Positions 32,216 through 33,519 of a stretch of 33,519 nucleotides of DNA are shown here, one piece after another (position 1 is the stretch's first letter; each line of letters opens with the position of its first letter). The translations under genes and the position numbers were made by a program. The notes beneath the pieces are model-generated. The model did no database searches, was not told the DNA's origin, and saw nothing but the letters and a program-made list of their open reading frames with translations. The DNA is from Microbacterium sp. (GTDB lineage Bacteria; Actinomycetota; Actinomycetes; Actinomycetales; Microbacteriaceae): contig DQHP01000154.1 in assembly GCA_003524435.1 (NCBI GenBank), positions 1 to 33,519 of the forward strand. The letters are read 5' to 3'.

Positions 32216-33519
32216 ATGACTCTCATCGCCGGCGTCGACAGTTCAACGCAGTCCTGCAAGGTAGTCGTCTGTGATGCCGAAACGGGGCGGATCATTCGAT
32301 CTGGTCGCGCTGCGCATCCCGCGGGCACCGAGGTTGATCCGGAAGCCTGGTGGGAAGCACTGCAAGAGGCGATCGCCGCCGCGGGCGGCCTTGATGACGT
32401 TGAGGCCGTTTCGATCGGCGGGCAGCAGCACGGCTGCGTCATCCTCGATGCCGATGGTGCGGTCATCCGACCCGCATTGTTGTGGAACGACACCCGCTCC
32501 GCTCCTGACGCCGAGCGGCTGATCGACGAACGCGGCGACGAAGGTGCCGCGTGGTGGGCTGAGGCCGTCGGGCTGGTGCCCGTGGCATCCTTCACCGTCA
32601 CCAAACTTGCCTGGATCGCCCGCAATGAGCCAGAAAACGCAGCCCGAATTGCGGCGGTCTGCCTTCCGCACGACTGGCTGACCTGGCGCCTGGCCGGCCA
32701 CGGCATCGGCAATGCCGATCTTGCCGCGCTCACGACAGACCGCTCGGATGCCTCTGGCACGGGATACTACGACGCCGAAGGCGGCGACTACCGCTACGAC
32801 ATTCTTGAGAGCATCCTCGATCGACGACCGATCGTGCCGCGCGTGCTCGGCCCGCTGGAATCTGCCGGGACAACTCCGTCGGGTGCGAAAATCGGCCCAG
32901 GAGCGGGCGACAACGCCGCCGCAGCGCTCGGCATCGGCGCACGCGCAGGGGACCTCGTCGTCTCTGTGGGAACCTCAGGAACTGTCTTCGCGGTCTCAGA
33001 TACCCCGACGAGGGATGCCAGTGGACTGGTCGCCGGCTTCGCTGATGCCACTGGCGGCTACCTTCCGCTGGCATGCACGTTGAATGCGTCGCTCGTGTTG
33101 GATGCCACTGCACGGCTGCTCGGTGTCGATCCGGTTGCTTTCGATGAACTGGCGCTGAGCGGCGACGCCGATGGACTGCAACTCGTGCCGTATCTTGCGG
33201 GCGAGCGCACTCCGAACCTCCCTGATTCCACGGGCACTCTCCTGGGCATCACACTGGCAAATCTCACTCCGCCCGCTCTGGCCCGCGCGGCGGTCGAGGG
33301 AGTTGTCTGTTCCCTCGCCGATGCTTGCACAGCCGTAGAGCGGGCAGGAGTGCGGGGCTCTCGTGCCCTGTTCGTCGGCGGCGGTGCGCGCTACCGTGCA
33401 CTCCAGCAGGTGGCGGGCGAAGTCTTCTCTCTGCCGGTCGCGTTCCCCGAACCCGCAGAGTACGTCGCCTTGGGAATGGCACGCCAGGCAGCGGGCGTGC
33501 TCGCCGGTGCGCTCCCCCA
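32216..33519 (+). CDS. xylB: Xylulokinase, 3' end outside window
   Basis: 434 codons are visible and the C-terminus is cut by the window end. It is an FGGY kinase: GVDSSTQSCKVVV at the N-terminus, GGQQHGCVILD with the QQHG of xylulokinases, ALLWNDTRS, GAGDNAAAALGIG, SVGTSGTVFAVSD and FVGGGARYRALQQVAGEVF. It phosphorylates D-xylulose to D-xylulose-5-phosphate for the pentose phosphate pathway. The ATG lies 4 bases after the mannitol dehydrogenase stop with only a weak GTAGGT ribosome site, so translational coupling is likely. Similar mtlD-xylB pairs serve arabitol use in C. glutamicum and polyol use in P. fluorescens. Confidence 0.93.
   Translation, partial: MTLIAGVDSSTQSCKVVVCDAETGRIIRSGRAAHPAGTEVDPEAWWEALQEAIAAAGGLDDVEAVSIGGQQHGCVILDADGAVIRPALLWNDTRSAPDAERLIDERGDEGAAWWAEAVGLVPVASFTVTKLAWIARNEPENAARIAAVCLPHDWLTWRLAGHGIGNADLAALTTDRSDASGTGYYDAEGGDYRYDILESILDRRPIVPRVLGPLESAGTTPSGAKIGPGAGDNAAAALGIGARAGDLVVSVGTSGTVFAVSDTPTRDASGLVAGFADATGGYLPLACTLNASLVLDATARLLGVDPVAFDELALSGDADGLQLVPYLAGERTPNLPDSTGTLLGITLANLTPPALARAAVEGVVCSLADACTAVERAGVRGSRALFVGGGARYRALQQVAGEVFSLPVAFPEPAEYVALGMARQAAGVLAGALP

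Noticed and set aside
1..33519. CRISPR arrays, transposases, prophage or toxin-antitoxin pairs.
   Set aside because: None seen on reading both strands; all coding space is taken by transport, regulation and metabolism genes.

Overview
The window is one contiguous, gene-dense stretch of high-GC DNA. It looks like the chromosome of an actinobacterium, most likely a Microbacteriaceae member close to Microbacterium. That placement is an inference from GC-rich codon use, frequent GTG starts, ATGA-type gene overlaps, sortase-type cell-wall anchors and many GGATGC/GCATCC hexamers; no marker gene confirms it. Every stretch longer than 300 bases is occupied. The largest non-coding gap is 218 bases (26461-26678).

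Region 1 (1-3409, minus strand) is a methionine-type ABC importer operon, metQ-metN-metI, coupled by an ATGA overlap to an FAD amino-acid oxidase gene that runs off the window. Region 2 (3497-5688, minus) is a TetR regulator with a 14-TM DHA2 efflux pump, preceded by a palindromic operator. Region 3 (5746-12124, minus) holds a very large sortase-anchored GH78 alpha-L-rhamnosidase. Directly upstream is the headless tail of a second wall-anchored protein, abutting a LacI-type operator. Region 4 (12251-13335) has a PhzF-family gene and tRNA-Ser(GCT).

Region 5 (13430-17499) is the L-rhamnose core: a LacI regulator, divergent from mutarotase, isomerase and an MFS permease, closed by a perfect 36-bp palindromic bidirectional terminator. 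An identical 15-bp operator lies before both the mutarotase operon and the rhamnosidase cluster. This ties extracellular rhamnoside hydrolysis to uptake and isomerisation of the released sugar.

Region 6 (17513-25598) contains a ribose-type ABC importer with a zinc polyol dehydrogenase (minus), a SorC regulator (plus), and an SDR dehydrogenase with a rhamnulokinase-like kinase (minus). Region 7 (25678-33519) contains a DeoR regulator (minus) and a plus-strand mannitol/sorbitol/arabitol operon: binding protein, two permeases, a second DeoR regulator, mannitol 2-dehydrogenase and xylulokinase (cut by the window end). No ATPase is encoded beside these permeases.

A palindrome CGCTCA-NN-TGAGCG lies in the control regions of the SorC gene and its divergent dehydrogenase-ABC operon, and of the SDR-kinase operon. 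A half-site lies before the polyol operon. This suggests one regulon linking the modules. L-rhamnulose-1-phosphate aldolase is not in the window. I see no phage, transposase, CRISPR array or obvious defence system.
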